64,000 nt of DNA from Metridium senile. Taxonomy: Eukaryota > Cnidaria > Anthozoa > Actiniaria > Metridiidae. Below the pieces are notes generated by a model. The model was not told the DNA's origin and did not search any database. It saw only the letters and a list, made by a program, of their open reading frames with translations. Position 1 is the first letter of the stretch. Each line of letters opens with the position of its first letter. Positions 33,824-45,292 of this stretch are shown here, in pieces. Made by a program: the position numbers and the translations under genes. The DNA lies in contig OX459106.1 in assembly GCA_949775045.1 (NCBI GenBank), positions 622,501 to 686,500 of the forward strand, written 5' to 3'.

Positions 33824-34250
33824 CAAGACATAGACATTTGTGGTTTTGGGCTCCCTGTGTTATTTTAACAGATTCATTTGACCAATCAATAATGTTATAA
33901 TATTGTACCGTTTGAAATATTTTCTTTAGTTAGTAATAAAATATGTCTTTGATAATAAAAGGTTATGAGCTTAGAAAGGTTTCTGTGTAGTTTTCTTGGG
34001 TTTTGGGGGTCATTTTAAGAGGTTTTGAGAAAACAAACATAAACCTTCCTAAACTCATAATAATTTATTATCTAAAAAATGTTTTATTACAGACTAAAGA
34101 AAATATTCCAAATGGTACACTATCTGAATGTCATTCATTGATTTCAAATGACCCTGTTAAAAAAAAAAAACACAGGAAGCCCAAAATCACAAATGACCCT
34201 TTTAAAAAAAACACAGGAATCCCAAAACCACAAATGTCTAGTGTGGTATA
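33824..34250. mobile_element. Fold-back element, arms about 180-230 bp
   Basis: The left arm (acatttgtggttttgggctc ... ttttcttgggttttggggg) pairs imperfectly with the right arm, which ends in gggattcctgtg read in reverse. The right arm contains a small internal duplication of cacaggaagcccaaaatcac. The same aggaagcccaa word occurs elsewhere in the window (34510, 57877, and reversed at 40090). Confidence 0.6.
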
Positions 34251-34307
34251 CCTGTGGTCTTAGTTACTAGATTCTATGATTTCAACCAACAAGGATTCTG
34301 CATACAC

Positions 34308-34778
34308 CTTCTTCAAAAAAGGTTGTTGGGCGAACGGCAATTGGCGATAGGTGATTAGCAATTGCACGACCGAAAGGAACTATGGGTAACATGAATTAAT
34401 TACTTCTTATTAGTCGGGCTAGAGGGCCCGACTCTAGGTTTACCTTTTGGTCAATGTATCTATCTATCTGTCATGTCGCGTATAGGCCCCATGATGCTTT
34501 GCGAACAAACACAGGAAGCCCAAAGTAGAATTGTTTAGCCGGCCTGTGTTGATTCTATCACTAGCCCGACTTCACGCTCCTAGAACGTCTAGTTTGTTTC
34601 TAAAATACCAAAACAATGCCTTCAATGTTCAGCGAAACATTCGAGACACCCATCTTAGGTCATCGCTGAACATTGTTTGGGTAATTTAGAATGGAAGAAA
34701 AAGAAATTGGTATTACCCACAGTCCCTTTCGGTCATACAATCGCCAATTGCTGTTTGCCCCGTCAACCTTTTTTTAAT
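34308..34778. mobile_element. Palindromic MITE with a nested gtcgggctag element
   Basis: Outer arms: ggcaattggcgataggtg ... gaccgaaagg (34332-34377) mirrored by cctttcggtcatacaatcg (about 34724-34745) and caaccttttt near 34765. Inside, gtcgggctagagggcccgac (about 34412) and actagcccgac (about 34560) form a second inverted pair. Confidence 0.55.
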
Positions 34779-34839
34779 TAGGTGTAAACATTTATGGGAC
34801 TACATGTTGATAAAGATAATAAACATTTAACATCCAAAA

Positions 34840-35475
34840 ATAGAAATAGAAACTAGCGAGTAAACTAGTATAGGCTGTGTCGGTTTGATATAAATGATAG
34901 GTAACAGAATAGAAAATTTTTAACACCATAAAAAAATAGAAACTAGCGAGTATTAACTAGTATAGGCTGTGTCGGTGTTTGATATAAACGATAGGTAATA
35001 GCATGAAATTTGTAACAACGTAAAAAATAGAAATAGAAACTAGCGAGTAAACTTGTATAGGCTGTGTCGGTGTTTGATATAAATGATAGGTAATAGAATG
35101 AAATTTATAACACCCTAAAAAAATAGAAATAGAAACATACTAGCGAGTAAACTAGTATAGGCTGTGTCGGTGTTTGATATAAAGGATAGGTAATATAATG
35201 AAATTTATAACACCGTAAAAAAATAGAAATAGAAACATACTAGCGAGTAAACTAGTATAGGCTGTGTCGGTGTTTGATATAAAGGATAGGTAATAGAATG
35301 AAATTTATAACACCGTAAAAAAATAGAAATAGAAACTAGCGAGTAAACTAGTATAGGCTGTGTCGGTGTTTGATATAAACTTTAGGTAATAGAATGAAAT
35401 TTGTAGCACCGTAAAAAATGTTGATTTAAATTTATTGAATTTTAGAGCTTTAGTTATTTGTCGGAGTACACGAGT
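34840..35475 (+). repeat. Tandem-core repeat family, six units plus conserved tail (copy 1)
   Basis: Units of about 87-103 bp contain actagcgagtaaactagta, ggctgtgtcggtgtttgata and ggtaatagaatgaaatt. The array ends in a tail (aaatgttgatttaaatttatt ... tttgtcggagtac). The same core-plus-tail organisation occurs at 42060-42300 (reversed) and 48365-48720, and a tail alone near 36600-36660. This resembles Helitron-like or HINE-type elements with satellite cores; that comparison is inference. Confidence 0.8.
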
Positions 35476-35499
35476 TAGATTCTACATTATATATACTTA

Positions 35500-35830
35500 A
35501 TTGAAAGAGCACTGTCCTTACTTTTGTAATTTAGTGGGAAGGAATTGATTTAAAAACAAAAGAAGGTCGCTCAAGCTGAACTCTTTCTTTTGTTATTCCT
35601 TCTTATTAAATTACAAATGTTTTTTTTTAAGTGTAACATCATTCTTGCAATTAGATGTACACCTACTTGCAAGAAAGTTAACATACGAAAAAAGAACATT
35701 TGTTTTTAGTGTGTTATAGGAATAAATTAAAAGTACAAAAGAAAGTGTTTGCCTTCAGTGATCATTTTTTGTACTTTTAATTTATTCCTAACCCTCTAAA
35801 TACAAATGTTCTTTTTTCGTATGACAAGTG
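35500..35830. mobile_element. Two adjacent hairpin MITEs
   Basis: 35516-35620: ttttgtaatttagtgggaagg pairs with the mirrored ccttcttattaaattacaaa. 35685-35822: atacgaaaaaagaacatttg pairs with caaatgttcttttttcgtat, with inner arms taggaataaattaaaagtac and mirror. Neither contains an ORF. Confidence 0.65.
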
Positions 35831-35839
35831 TGAGTGGTT

Positions 35840-36915
35840 GAGTAAGTAAGTAAGTAATAATCGAATGGGTAAAAATCTAGAGTAAGTTAGGCGCTCATCG
35901 ATTATGATGATTATGATGATAATTATGATAGTGATGGTGATGACTTGTATTTTATAAGTTATAACAATTAATGAGAATGAGAATGACCATGCTATCGATG
36001 ATGATGATGAATGACCATGCTATCGATGATGATGATGATGATGGTCGATGATAAGGATGATGCATGTAATGATTTCATTAATGAAATTATGGACCATAAC
36101 AACACAATTTGCAACTTACATTTTATGTAGTGTCGGGTAGAGTAACAATGGCTCAATCACATCTGTAAAAAAAAAATACATTAAAAATTTTACAGTGTAA
36201 CATTACATGAATGAATAAAATTGAATGGATGGATGAATTAACTGAGTAAATTAGTGAATTATTCAATTGAATCAAACAATGGAGAAATAAATGAATGATA
36301 CATGTGAAAGAGGTTGGCAAGGGCAATTGAGAAATTGTCATTTATCTTTATTTCACTTATATACAATGAATGCATTTAATTTTTTTTTCATCATGGGTAT
36401 TAAAACACACATTATACCACAAAGTATAATGGGATTTTTATGAAGCGCCAAAACTGAAAGTTGTTAGTCTGTTGTTAATCAAATCAAGTTGTTAGCCTGT
36501 TATTCTTACTTCATAAAACGAGAGCGATGACACACCATACTCGTTTACAGTCAGAAAGGTTAAACAAGACGTGAAGTAAAAAATGAAATTGGTAAAAAAA
36601 TGTTGACTTATCTTTACTGACGTTTTAAGCTTTAGCCCTTTGTCGGAGTAAAAATACTAGTTTGATTGCTAGTTTCCATTCTCTTTTTTTATTCCTACTT
36701 TTTTTTATTCTTACTTTTTTTTATTGTTACTATTTTTACAAAATTTACAATAACTACAACTACAAAATAAAAATAAAAACTTTGAATTCAATTGAATAAA
36801 TAAATGGTTAAATGAATTAATGAATCAATATCAATAAATGAATAAATGAATTAATAAATGAATTAATTGACACAATCAATTAATTAAGGCATGAATAAAT
36901 GACTTGATTATGTTT
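35840..36915. other. Simple-sequence-rich non-coding DNA
   Basis: (GAT)n-type tracts occur at 35898-36062, degenerate aatgaatg repeats near 36205-36300 and 36780-36900, and a solitary tail of the tandem-core family at about 36600-36660 (gctttagccctttgtcggag). No gene. Confidence 0.6.
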
Positions 36916-36917
36916 GG

Positions 36918-37162
36918 AATAGAGCAAATTCAGTTAAATCAGGAAATGCAATCTAAGAAAGTACTAACAAATAGTGACTATTTTGTCACTATCGCTCAAC
37001 CAGGACATCTTGAGATAAAAGAGTCATACAAAAGAAAACTCATTATCCTTTGTTTTAATATTTATTCTGGGTGAATAGTAGCAACAATTAGTCACTAAAT
37101 AGTGACTTTTTGTTAGAATTCACTTGATATCATTTCATGGTTTAACTGCATTTGCTCTAATA
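36918..37162. mobile_element. Hairpin MITE
   Basis: agagcaaattcagttaaatcaggaaatg (from about 36921) mirrors catttcatggtttaactgcatttgctct (ending about 37158). Inner arms contain taacaaatagtgacta and its mirror. Confidence 0.6.
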
Positions 37163-37164
37163 TA

Positions 37165-40100
37165 ATTCATACATGAAATATTGTGTGAGTTCATGAATTG
37201 CATGAATAAATACTAATGAATGCATGTATGAATTTTTAATTAGTCATGAGTGTACTTATTCAGGAATTAATAAATCACTTATGTATGAAATAATTCCAGC
37301 ATGAAATAATATATACATTATTAAATGGATGAATAAATAAATAATAAATGAATGCATGTATGAATTGTTTATGAAAATGAGTCAATTGAAGCATGAATGA
37401 GTGGTACTTATGAATGAAATAATTCAAACATGAAATAATATATGAATTCAATGAATGAATGAATAAGTAAATAATAATGAATGAATGTATAAATATTAAA
37501 GTACTAATTCAGGCATGTATGAATGAGTGACTAGAGTGCTTACACTATGTCCATGAAATAGAATCTAAATAGTTCCTAAATATTAGTTTTTATTTAGTGA
37601 CTATTAGTCACTATCACTCAACTGGGACAGCTTTAGTAACAACTAGAACACAATACACAAGGGAAATCAAATTCTCAAAACTATAGAAAGTCTAATCTTT
37701 CTTGAGGAATAAAATGTTTTGATCAATTTTTAGGAACTATGTTGTGCTCAAATCAATATTGAGGTTAATGTAGCGACCAGATGTTTTTTAACAATAATCA
37801 TTATTCGCCGAAGGCGAAGTGAATATCGATGAATAATAACCGAGACTGAGTCAATGTTATTATTCACATATTCATAGAGCCTGAGGAGAATAATTGTTTT
37901 AGTATATATATATATAGATATGTAATATGTTATTGCAATATGTTTTGTATTGAAAATTTTATTCTAAAAAAAAAATATATCAATTATACCATTTATGTAA
38001 CTAATCATTTTTAAGAATATTAAAGTTGTCCTTCAGTAGCATTTTGTAGGTATAATAAGAGTAGGTTTGAGGCCATGTACTACTGATCAAATAATAAATA
38101 CAGTAGTACATGGCCTCAAACCTAGTCTTAATCATTTTTAGATAGAGGGCTACAGGGTCATCGGCGCAAGCTGTCACTTGTCACCCTCTTTAATAAAGTA
38201 TTTTAGTTATTTACATACTTAATTACTTACTTATCTAATTACTTACTTAATTATTGACATAAAAAAACAAAGGTGATTATCTAAAAAAACATAGCTCTTT
38301 TTTTCGAAACAAAAACTGTTCAATTGTAAAAGCATGGAAAACACTGTAGGCAGCTATTAAAAAATAATGCTTATTTCTTGACCAATCATGATGCACAGTA
38401 TTCTATAATTACTTGTGTATCTACATTTGTATTCTATTATAATTTAATGCATTATATATTGATTAGTGTGTGTTTGTTGTCTGTCTGTCTGTCTGTCTGT
38501 TTGTTTGTTTATTTTTTATCTCCATCTTAAATGTATAAATATTAAATTGTTAAGGCACAAGTCAAAATTAAAATTAGGAAACCTAATCACTTTATATGGG
38601 CAAATTAAAAAACATTGATTCAATTTAAAACAAAATTTAATTTCAATTTTCTAGATCAGTGTGTAAAGTTTTACCCTCAATTGGTGAATTAAAGTATGCT
38701 TCAATGTTAGAGTGCTTTATAAAAAAAATAGCTATACATAGCCGGGGGTCCTTTCGAAGTATATTTTCATGATAATGATGTTTAATGATAAGTACTATAT
38801 ATACACTGTAATATGAGTGGCCGATCTGTATGAGATACACAGTGGCGAATCGAAGACCAGCCACTGTATATCTCATACAGATCGGACACGAATATTGTAT
38901 AGTACTTATGAAACTCCAACATAAGTTTTTTAATATATTACTAAAATTGTCAAGATAAAAGTAAATCTGGCCGAGAAAATTCAAATTAAAACTTATGCAA
39001 ATCAGGACGAATTCACGGACGTGAGTTTATTTGTCAATTGCTCATTAATTATTCATGTATTTTATAAGCACTATTGTTGTATATTTTTTTTACATTCATT
39101 TAATCATAATATATGCCTTCCTTTATTGGGGAGCCGGGGTGACGAAGTTCGGGTGAAGCTATTTTAATTAAAATTTGTTTGATTTGAATGGCAATTTGAT
39201 TTAAATTTAAATAGCTATCCCCATAACCTTAGGTCGTTATGGTTATTTTGAAAGGAGAGAAAAGCGTAAAAAAATGAAATAATAAGCATGTTAATACATA
39301 TTTTAAAAAAAAATTAAAAATTAGTTTCTCTCAACTAAAAAGTAGTTTAAAAAAGCGTCCAATGCATGTTTAAAGTTCATCAAAGTTATAAGAAATATTT
39401 TTTTTATACATACGTTGTCAATATGTTCTGGCGGAACTGTGCGAGTCACGAAAGCAAAATACTTCGCATTAATAATTATCCGAGGAATTTTCAACGTAAA
39501 TACGACTAAATTCAACCTAAACGAAACAAATATAAACACAAATAGAAAGACTAATAGAAATACTATTTAAAAAAGTAGAATTAACGACATATTTGTGAGT
39601 AAATGTTGTTGAAATTGCGTGCTTTCAAGTCGATATTAAATGCTGTCATTTACAAAGATGGTGCCGCCATTTTGTCGAACAAAATGCCATAAAAACCCCA
39701 TTAAGATCAATGTTTACGCTTAGATATCAATGAAATTGGATAAATATCAAATTATTGAGCAATTTCATTTTGTTTCGGCGGTATTTACTGCTCGTTAAAG
39801 CCACGTTTCTTTAGGTAGGTTCACTTTTGGTTCGTTTTGGCGCCCTTGTTGACAAGATGGACTCGAGTGTCTCGAGAGTGATCAAGCCAAAAAACTTTCA
39901 AAAATACGCTCTCAAACGACTTTAAACTTATCAAATGATTATAAAACTACTAATTAGACATGTTTAAGAAGTGTAAAACTTACCTTTGTATTACTTTAGT
40001 ATTTTTTTCACATTTTTCTAGAATGATCGCGGTCAAGTAGTCAGTCATGCAGACACGCTGTTTCTGAAGGTGTAATAATGATGTTTGGGCTTCCTGTGGT

Positions 40101-40235
40101 AAGAGGCCCCCAGGGGCATTGTGCGCAAGACTTATCTATATGTATATATGTGGGTCTTATATATGAATTTATTGATTGATATACGTAGTGAAAAACAAAA
40201 CATATAGCAGTGTTTGTTGTCCATGTTTAGCTAGT
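37165..40235. other. Non-coding interval with hairpins
   Basis: Degenerate aatgaatg DNA lies at 37180-37510. A cgccgaaggcgaagtgaata block at 37806 is shared (reversed) with 11490. 38052-38135 is a hairpin (gtaggtttgaggccatgtac mirrored). 38780-38960 is a hairpin (gccactgtatatctcataca and mirror). (TGTC)n lies at 38476-38500. No supported gene. Confidence 0.5.
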
Positions 40236-40242
40236 TATTGCT

Positions 40243-41835
40243 TGGTCATCTAGCAATAAGTTTCAGTTTAATAATGATAAATGCAAGAAACTTAGGATTT
40301 CCTTCGCAAAACAGCAACACGATCTCCATCCAGTTATGGTGAATAATAGCCCTATCAATGTTGTAGATAATGCCAAATTACTAGGTTTAACTATAAGTAG
40401 TAACCTTAGTTGGAATTTGCAAGTAGATGAAATTGTCAGGAAAGCATCCAAAAAGCTTTACTTTCTTGTCCAACTAAAAAGAGCAAGGGTACCAACAACT
40501 GATCTAGTATTATTTTACACTACTTGTATCTGCTAGAGATCTGCTATTGATTACGCAGTACAAGCCTTTCATTGCTCTCTACCTAAATACTTAATTAATG
40601 ATCTAGAAAGAATACAGAAAAGAGCAATATCAATTATTCATTCACAGTTAGCTTATAAATTGACCCTTGTCATTTCCAATCTCAATACTCATGAGCAACA
40701 CCACAAGGATCTTTGCAATAAATTTTTTAATGTTTTACAACACTTGTGTGAATTCTCGCGCGCTGATTGGTTGATTTACCGTGATCAATAAGAGGACAGA
40801 CACACTGTGCTTCACGCCATCATGTCACACAACACTCGTGCGGAATTGAGGGAAAGTTTGTCATCGACAAAGTTTTTTCATCGAAAAAGGATTTTAAAAA
40901 TAAGTTTATGGATAAACAATCAATGGAAATTACTTTTCTGTAAGTAGGAAATTTTAATAAATGTAACTAGGCTGTCATATAGTTGTTGTCGTTTAATTTT
41001 ATGCGTTTTTCAGTCTTTTCGACAAATTTTCACTTTCAATCAAATAGGTAGTCTTTTGAAAAAAAACGTGCCCAAAATTACATTTTGGACGAGCAACACC
41101 ATTCTTTCAGGGCTGATTTGAAAATCGTAGAATGTTTTACAAAGGATAGAGATATCAAGTATTGTGTAATCTTCTATATGATCAGTTTTTATGCATTTTT
41201 ATGCAATTTTTATGAAAGGGTGAAACCTGAACCCAGCTAATCGGCCATGTTTAACGTTCCTGTACTTTTTTAACTTCACTTAGCTCTCTAAAGACAAACA
41301 GTACACTGTATTTCTGTATGAAAATAGGCTTATATCTTTTTTTCCGGCTGAAAAAGATCCCTTTCGTAAATTATGATTTTCCGTAGCTTGAAAGAAACCA
41401 TTGAGTTCGGTGCGTGACAAATTCGTCAGTTTTCGTCATTTAACTGAAATTTTACCTTTTGTATATTTATTTTAATTTGTGTTGTAAAAAACAAATTGCA
41501 CATGGATTTTTCGTTGTCTGTCCTCTTATTGACACACTCTTGACATCATAAAATGTTCAAAACTTTGCAGTGAAACCCCTCGCTACGCTCGCGGTTCCAC
41601 TTAAGTTTTGGACATTTTATGACGTCAAGAGTGTGTCAATAAGAGGACAGACAACTCAAAACAATGTGCAATTTGTTAAATATAACATGTGATTCTAGCC
41701 ATGAGCTAAGGAATTTCAGTACTGCCACCGAAACACAGTTGCAAATACAACCTAAGAAACCAACGTACCTTTAAATTGCCTGTTGTACATACTGACAGAT
41801 TTAAGAAAACTTTTGTACCATCTATGAGTACAATT
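40243..41835 (+). pseudogene. LINE remnant (C-terminal end of RT ORF), split by an insertion
   Basis: 40243-40744 translates to a pattern typical of the post-RT region of CR1/L2-like LINEs: 'KCKKLRISF', 'AKLLGLTISSNLSWN', 'VDEIVRKASKKLYFL', then after an in-frame TAG at 40534 'ERIQKRAISIIH'. The reading is interrupted from about 40745 to 41690 and resumes at about 41700-41835 with the usual LINE terminus ('TDRFKKTFVPSMST'). Dead copy; class assignment is by motif pattern only. Confidence 0.7.
40745..41690. mobile_element. Non-coding palindromic insertion inside the LINE remnant
   Basis: It separates the two LINE segments. It contains aataagaggacagac at both sides and a strong hairpin at 41484-41683 (gtctgtcctcttattgacac mirrored by gtgtcaataagaggacagac, with inner arms around attttatgacgtc / gacatcataaaat). 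Start tcgcgcgctgattggtt. No ORF of note. Confidence 0.6.
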
Positions 41836-42059
41836 TTTTAATTTTTATCCTAAGCCATTAAGTATACATACATATATACATAATTTTTATAATATTAATT
41901 CACGTAAGCAATATATACATGCAATTTATTTCATACTATTTCATATAAATATATATTTTACATTTAATTATAATTAATTAATTTTAGTATTGTAAATTTA
42001 CGCAATTCAGTGTACACTGCAATGTAAATATTGTAATAAAATTATATTATGTTATATTT

Positions 42060-42300
42060 ATTTTCCTTTTACTCCGACAAGGGGATAAAGCCCGAAATGT
42101 CGATAAAGTTAAGTCAACATTTGTTTACGTTGTTACAAATTTCGTTTTATTACCTATCGTTTATATCAAACACCGACGCAGCCTATACTAGTTTACTCGC
42201 TAGTTTCTATTTCTTACGTTGCTACAAATTTCGTTTTATTAACTATCGTTTATATCAAACACCGACGCAGCCTATACTGGTTTACTCGCTAGTTTATATT
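42060..42300 (-). repeat. Tandem-core repeat family, reversed copy 2
   Basis: In reverse orientation: tail (ttactccgacaaggggataaagc) first, then two core units with aacaccgacgcagcctatac and gtttactcgctagttt. Confidence 0.8.
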
Positions 42301-42754
42301 TATTGGCATTATAATTAGGATACTCGAACCGTGAAAAAATTGAGTTTTTTTTCTCTTATGCCCTTGAATGAAATCAGGAATAAAATTTATTATCAACACT
42401 TAGTGTATTTGAACTCACTGTTTCTGTTTTAGAGGTTTGCCTTTAATAACCATTTAAAATTTTGAACTTTTGTTTTTGCTTTGTGTCACAACATTACACA
42501 TTAAACTAACAGTTTCTATCACTGAAAAAAGAAATGCTGCGAGTTGCTATCAGTTTGTATTAAAACGATTGTTTTAAAAGATGGCCATAACAGTTGAGAT
42601 GAGTGATAAGAATAAAATGTGTTGATTGGATTTATTCAAAATTTAAAGAAACACAAACCGTTAAAAAACGAACATGCAATTATTTAAACTTTCGTATAAT
42701 CATTTCTTAATTATAAACATGATTTGTTTCAACAATTTTTTTATGGGCATCCTT

Positions 42755-42850
42755 CAGTCTCGGAAGACTATGGAGTTGCGCTCTAGGTCTTTATTCTGAT
42801 ACAGCGTCGGGTGTGGCTTGCAAGTCCAATGCAGAATATTTCAACAATAA
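42755..42850 (+). repeat. Possible widely dispersed repeat core
   Basis: The sequence gggcatccttcagtctcgga ... gttgcgctctagg resembles a short repeat core I recall from several marine animal genomes. Unverified. Confidence 0.25.
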
Positions 42851-42880
42851 CATCCGAATAACTACATTTTATGAAAATTA

Positions 42881-43028
42881 TAGAGTAGACGCACTAAATC
42901 CGTGACATATAATTAGTACTAATTAGTACTATTTCATAAAAAAAATTTATTTGTTTTCTATTGTTTTATTATCACTATTTAGTACTAAAAATTAGTATGT
43001 GTTTCACGGATTAAGTGCGTCTACTCTA
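42881..43028. mobile_element. Short TA-flanked MITE, 148 bp
   Basis: tagagtagacgcactaaatc at the left mirrors gattaagtgcgtctactcta at the right with one mismatch. Inner palindromic attagtacta words. No ORF. Confidence 0.75.
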
Positions 43029-43735
43029 CCGACCATTCCGGTAACTATAAAGTTTATGTTGAGTAGCAGTCTCCAAATCCAAATTTCCCAGGAGAGACAA
43101 TTGTTCAATACTCGCTCAATACTGATCCAAATGGCTTGAAACATCACAGGGAGTCATAGTGAAACACAAGGAACAAGTCCGAATATTTATTTTTATTTTT
43201 TATAATTTATACAAATTTTGTACATTTTTAAAACCGCCATATATTCTCCCATAGAAAGCTTATATGAAGCCACAGACAGCTACCTTGGGATACCTGTGGG
43301 ATACCTGTGGTATTCCTTTTATCAACGGGACACGTGTTTGCACAGAGAATAGCAGAAAAACTGACAGAAAGAACACTGTCTTCCTCTCGAAAGGTCGCTA
43401 AATCTTTTGTGACCTTGATAATTAATACTCCCAGGAACGAATAAAGTTGAATTTGACATCAGAAGTTGTAAAAAAAAAAATCGCTTAGCTGAATTGAATT
43501 GACAAGTAAAATACAACCGGAACCCGGACTAGCGTAGAGCACATTAACGCACAATTCAATGAAGACTGCCGCTGATCACTACGTAATGCATATCTCGATA
43601 TCCAAAAAACGAACTGTGAACCAGCTTCTATAGCGCAGGCCCATTCGTCCACAGGGCCCCGCAAGATTAGTGTAAATATCAAAAGATGTCAAAATAAAAT
43701 AATATGAAAATATGAAAATAATTTTATGATGAAAC
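43029..43735. other. Non-coding interval
   Basis: No gene or repeat structure recognised. Short ORFs on the minus strand have no recognisable motif. Confidence 0.4.
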
Positions 43736-44155
<420 letters not shown>

Positions 44156-44184
44156 TTATGTTTGTATTGTTTGATGTTTCCTTC

Positions 44185-44262
44185 TCTCCTATGCCACGGG
44201 GGTTTTTCTCCGGGTTATCCAGTTTTCCTCTTCCGCAAAAATTAACATGTGAGCAAAGATGT
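44185..44262 (+). mobile_element. SINE 3' end fragment
   Basis: tgccacgggggtttttctcc / gggttatccagttttcctc / aacatgtgagca aligns by eye with the 3' region of the SINE at 51388-51590 (there on the minus strand: attccacgagagattttcct, gggttatccggttttcctcc, gaacatgtgagca). No tRNA-like head is present. Confidence 0.6.
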
Positions 44263-44565
44263 GTGCTAAAATATTCAACGTAGTGGTATATGGCACAGCG
44301 GTCAAACGACTAAACGCATGCGCGAAAAAAAAACAACAATCAAACGATCCAGTAAACAAATTAATCTGACATTCGTCCGGACTCTACTAATACAAAAATA
44401 TAGACTCATGGTAGCTTTAAAATATAACAAAGGTTATGTACTCGAAACTTCAAGCTTATATATTCAGTGCATTTTTATATATTCTTATAAAGCGACTTCA
44501 AACACTGTAGTCCGAAATTCCTAATGTTTACAATGGCAAACTTACCACTGTGGAGATATTGTTTG

Positions 44566-44887
44566 CAATTTTTGTTTGCTGATGTACCATAGTAACAGGA
44601 AATTCCATGAAACTATGCATATGGTTTTCTTTGTTACGTTAATTTTGATTTTAAAGTATTACTTACTATTCAATCGCGCGCAGTTGGTAGTATTACAAGA
44701 AAAAAGTACATTAAAACAAAACTGTTAATTAACGATTTAGTAACGTTTTAATTTACTTTTTTCTTCTAATACTACCAACTGCGCGCGATTGAATAGTAAT
44801 ACTTTAAAATCAAAATAAACAAAGAAAACCATATGCATAGTTTCATGAAATTTCCTGTTACTATGGTACATTAGCAAACAAAAATTG
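44566..44887. mobile_element. Near-perfect palindromic MITE, 322 bp
   Basis: Outer arms caatttttgtttgct and agcaaacaaaaattg. Long inner arms include aaccatatgcatagtttcat and attcaatcgcgcgcagttgg with their mirrors. The centre is about 44726 and there is no ORF. Confidence 0.85.
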
Positions 44888-44907
44888 GAACACTTCAAAA
44901 TCTGGCC

Positions 44908-45263
44908 TGATTTTCAGAGCGGGCTTGGGTCCTACGCTATCGCTTTCTCCCCAAACTCTGTAACTATTTTCAATGGTGAATCAGATCTTCAAACTATAAC
45001 TTGTGGAATTCCTCAAGGAAGTACACTTGGTCCGTTGCTGTTTTTGCTCTATATAAATGACCTACCAAATTGCTCCAAAGAGTTGAGCTTCAAAATTTTT
45101 GCTGACGACACTAATTTATTTGCGTCTTCTAATAACTTAAAATGTTCGGAAAAAAAAAATAAACTGCGAGTTAGAAAAAGTTAAGAAATGGTGTGACGCA
45201 AATAAATTATCTATAAATGGGGAGAAAATTAAAGCGTAGGACCCAGGCCCGCTCTGAAAATCA
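44908..45263 (+). mobile_element. TIR-bounded segment enclosing a LINE reverse-transcriptase fragment
   Basis: 31-bp terminal inverted repeats with one mismatch (tgattttcagagcggg ... at 44908-44938, mirrored at 45233-45263) enclose a 3' RT fragment: 'GIPQGSTLGPLLFLLYINDL' and the catalytic-region 'FADDTN', then after a frameshift 'KWCDANKLSINGEK'. The coding piece is truncated at both ends and frameshifted. It lies just before the NXPE start codon. Confidence 0.75.
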
Positions 45264-45292
45264 AGCTATTCAAAATCCAGTTCATCTTCGAA

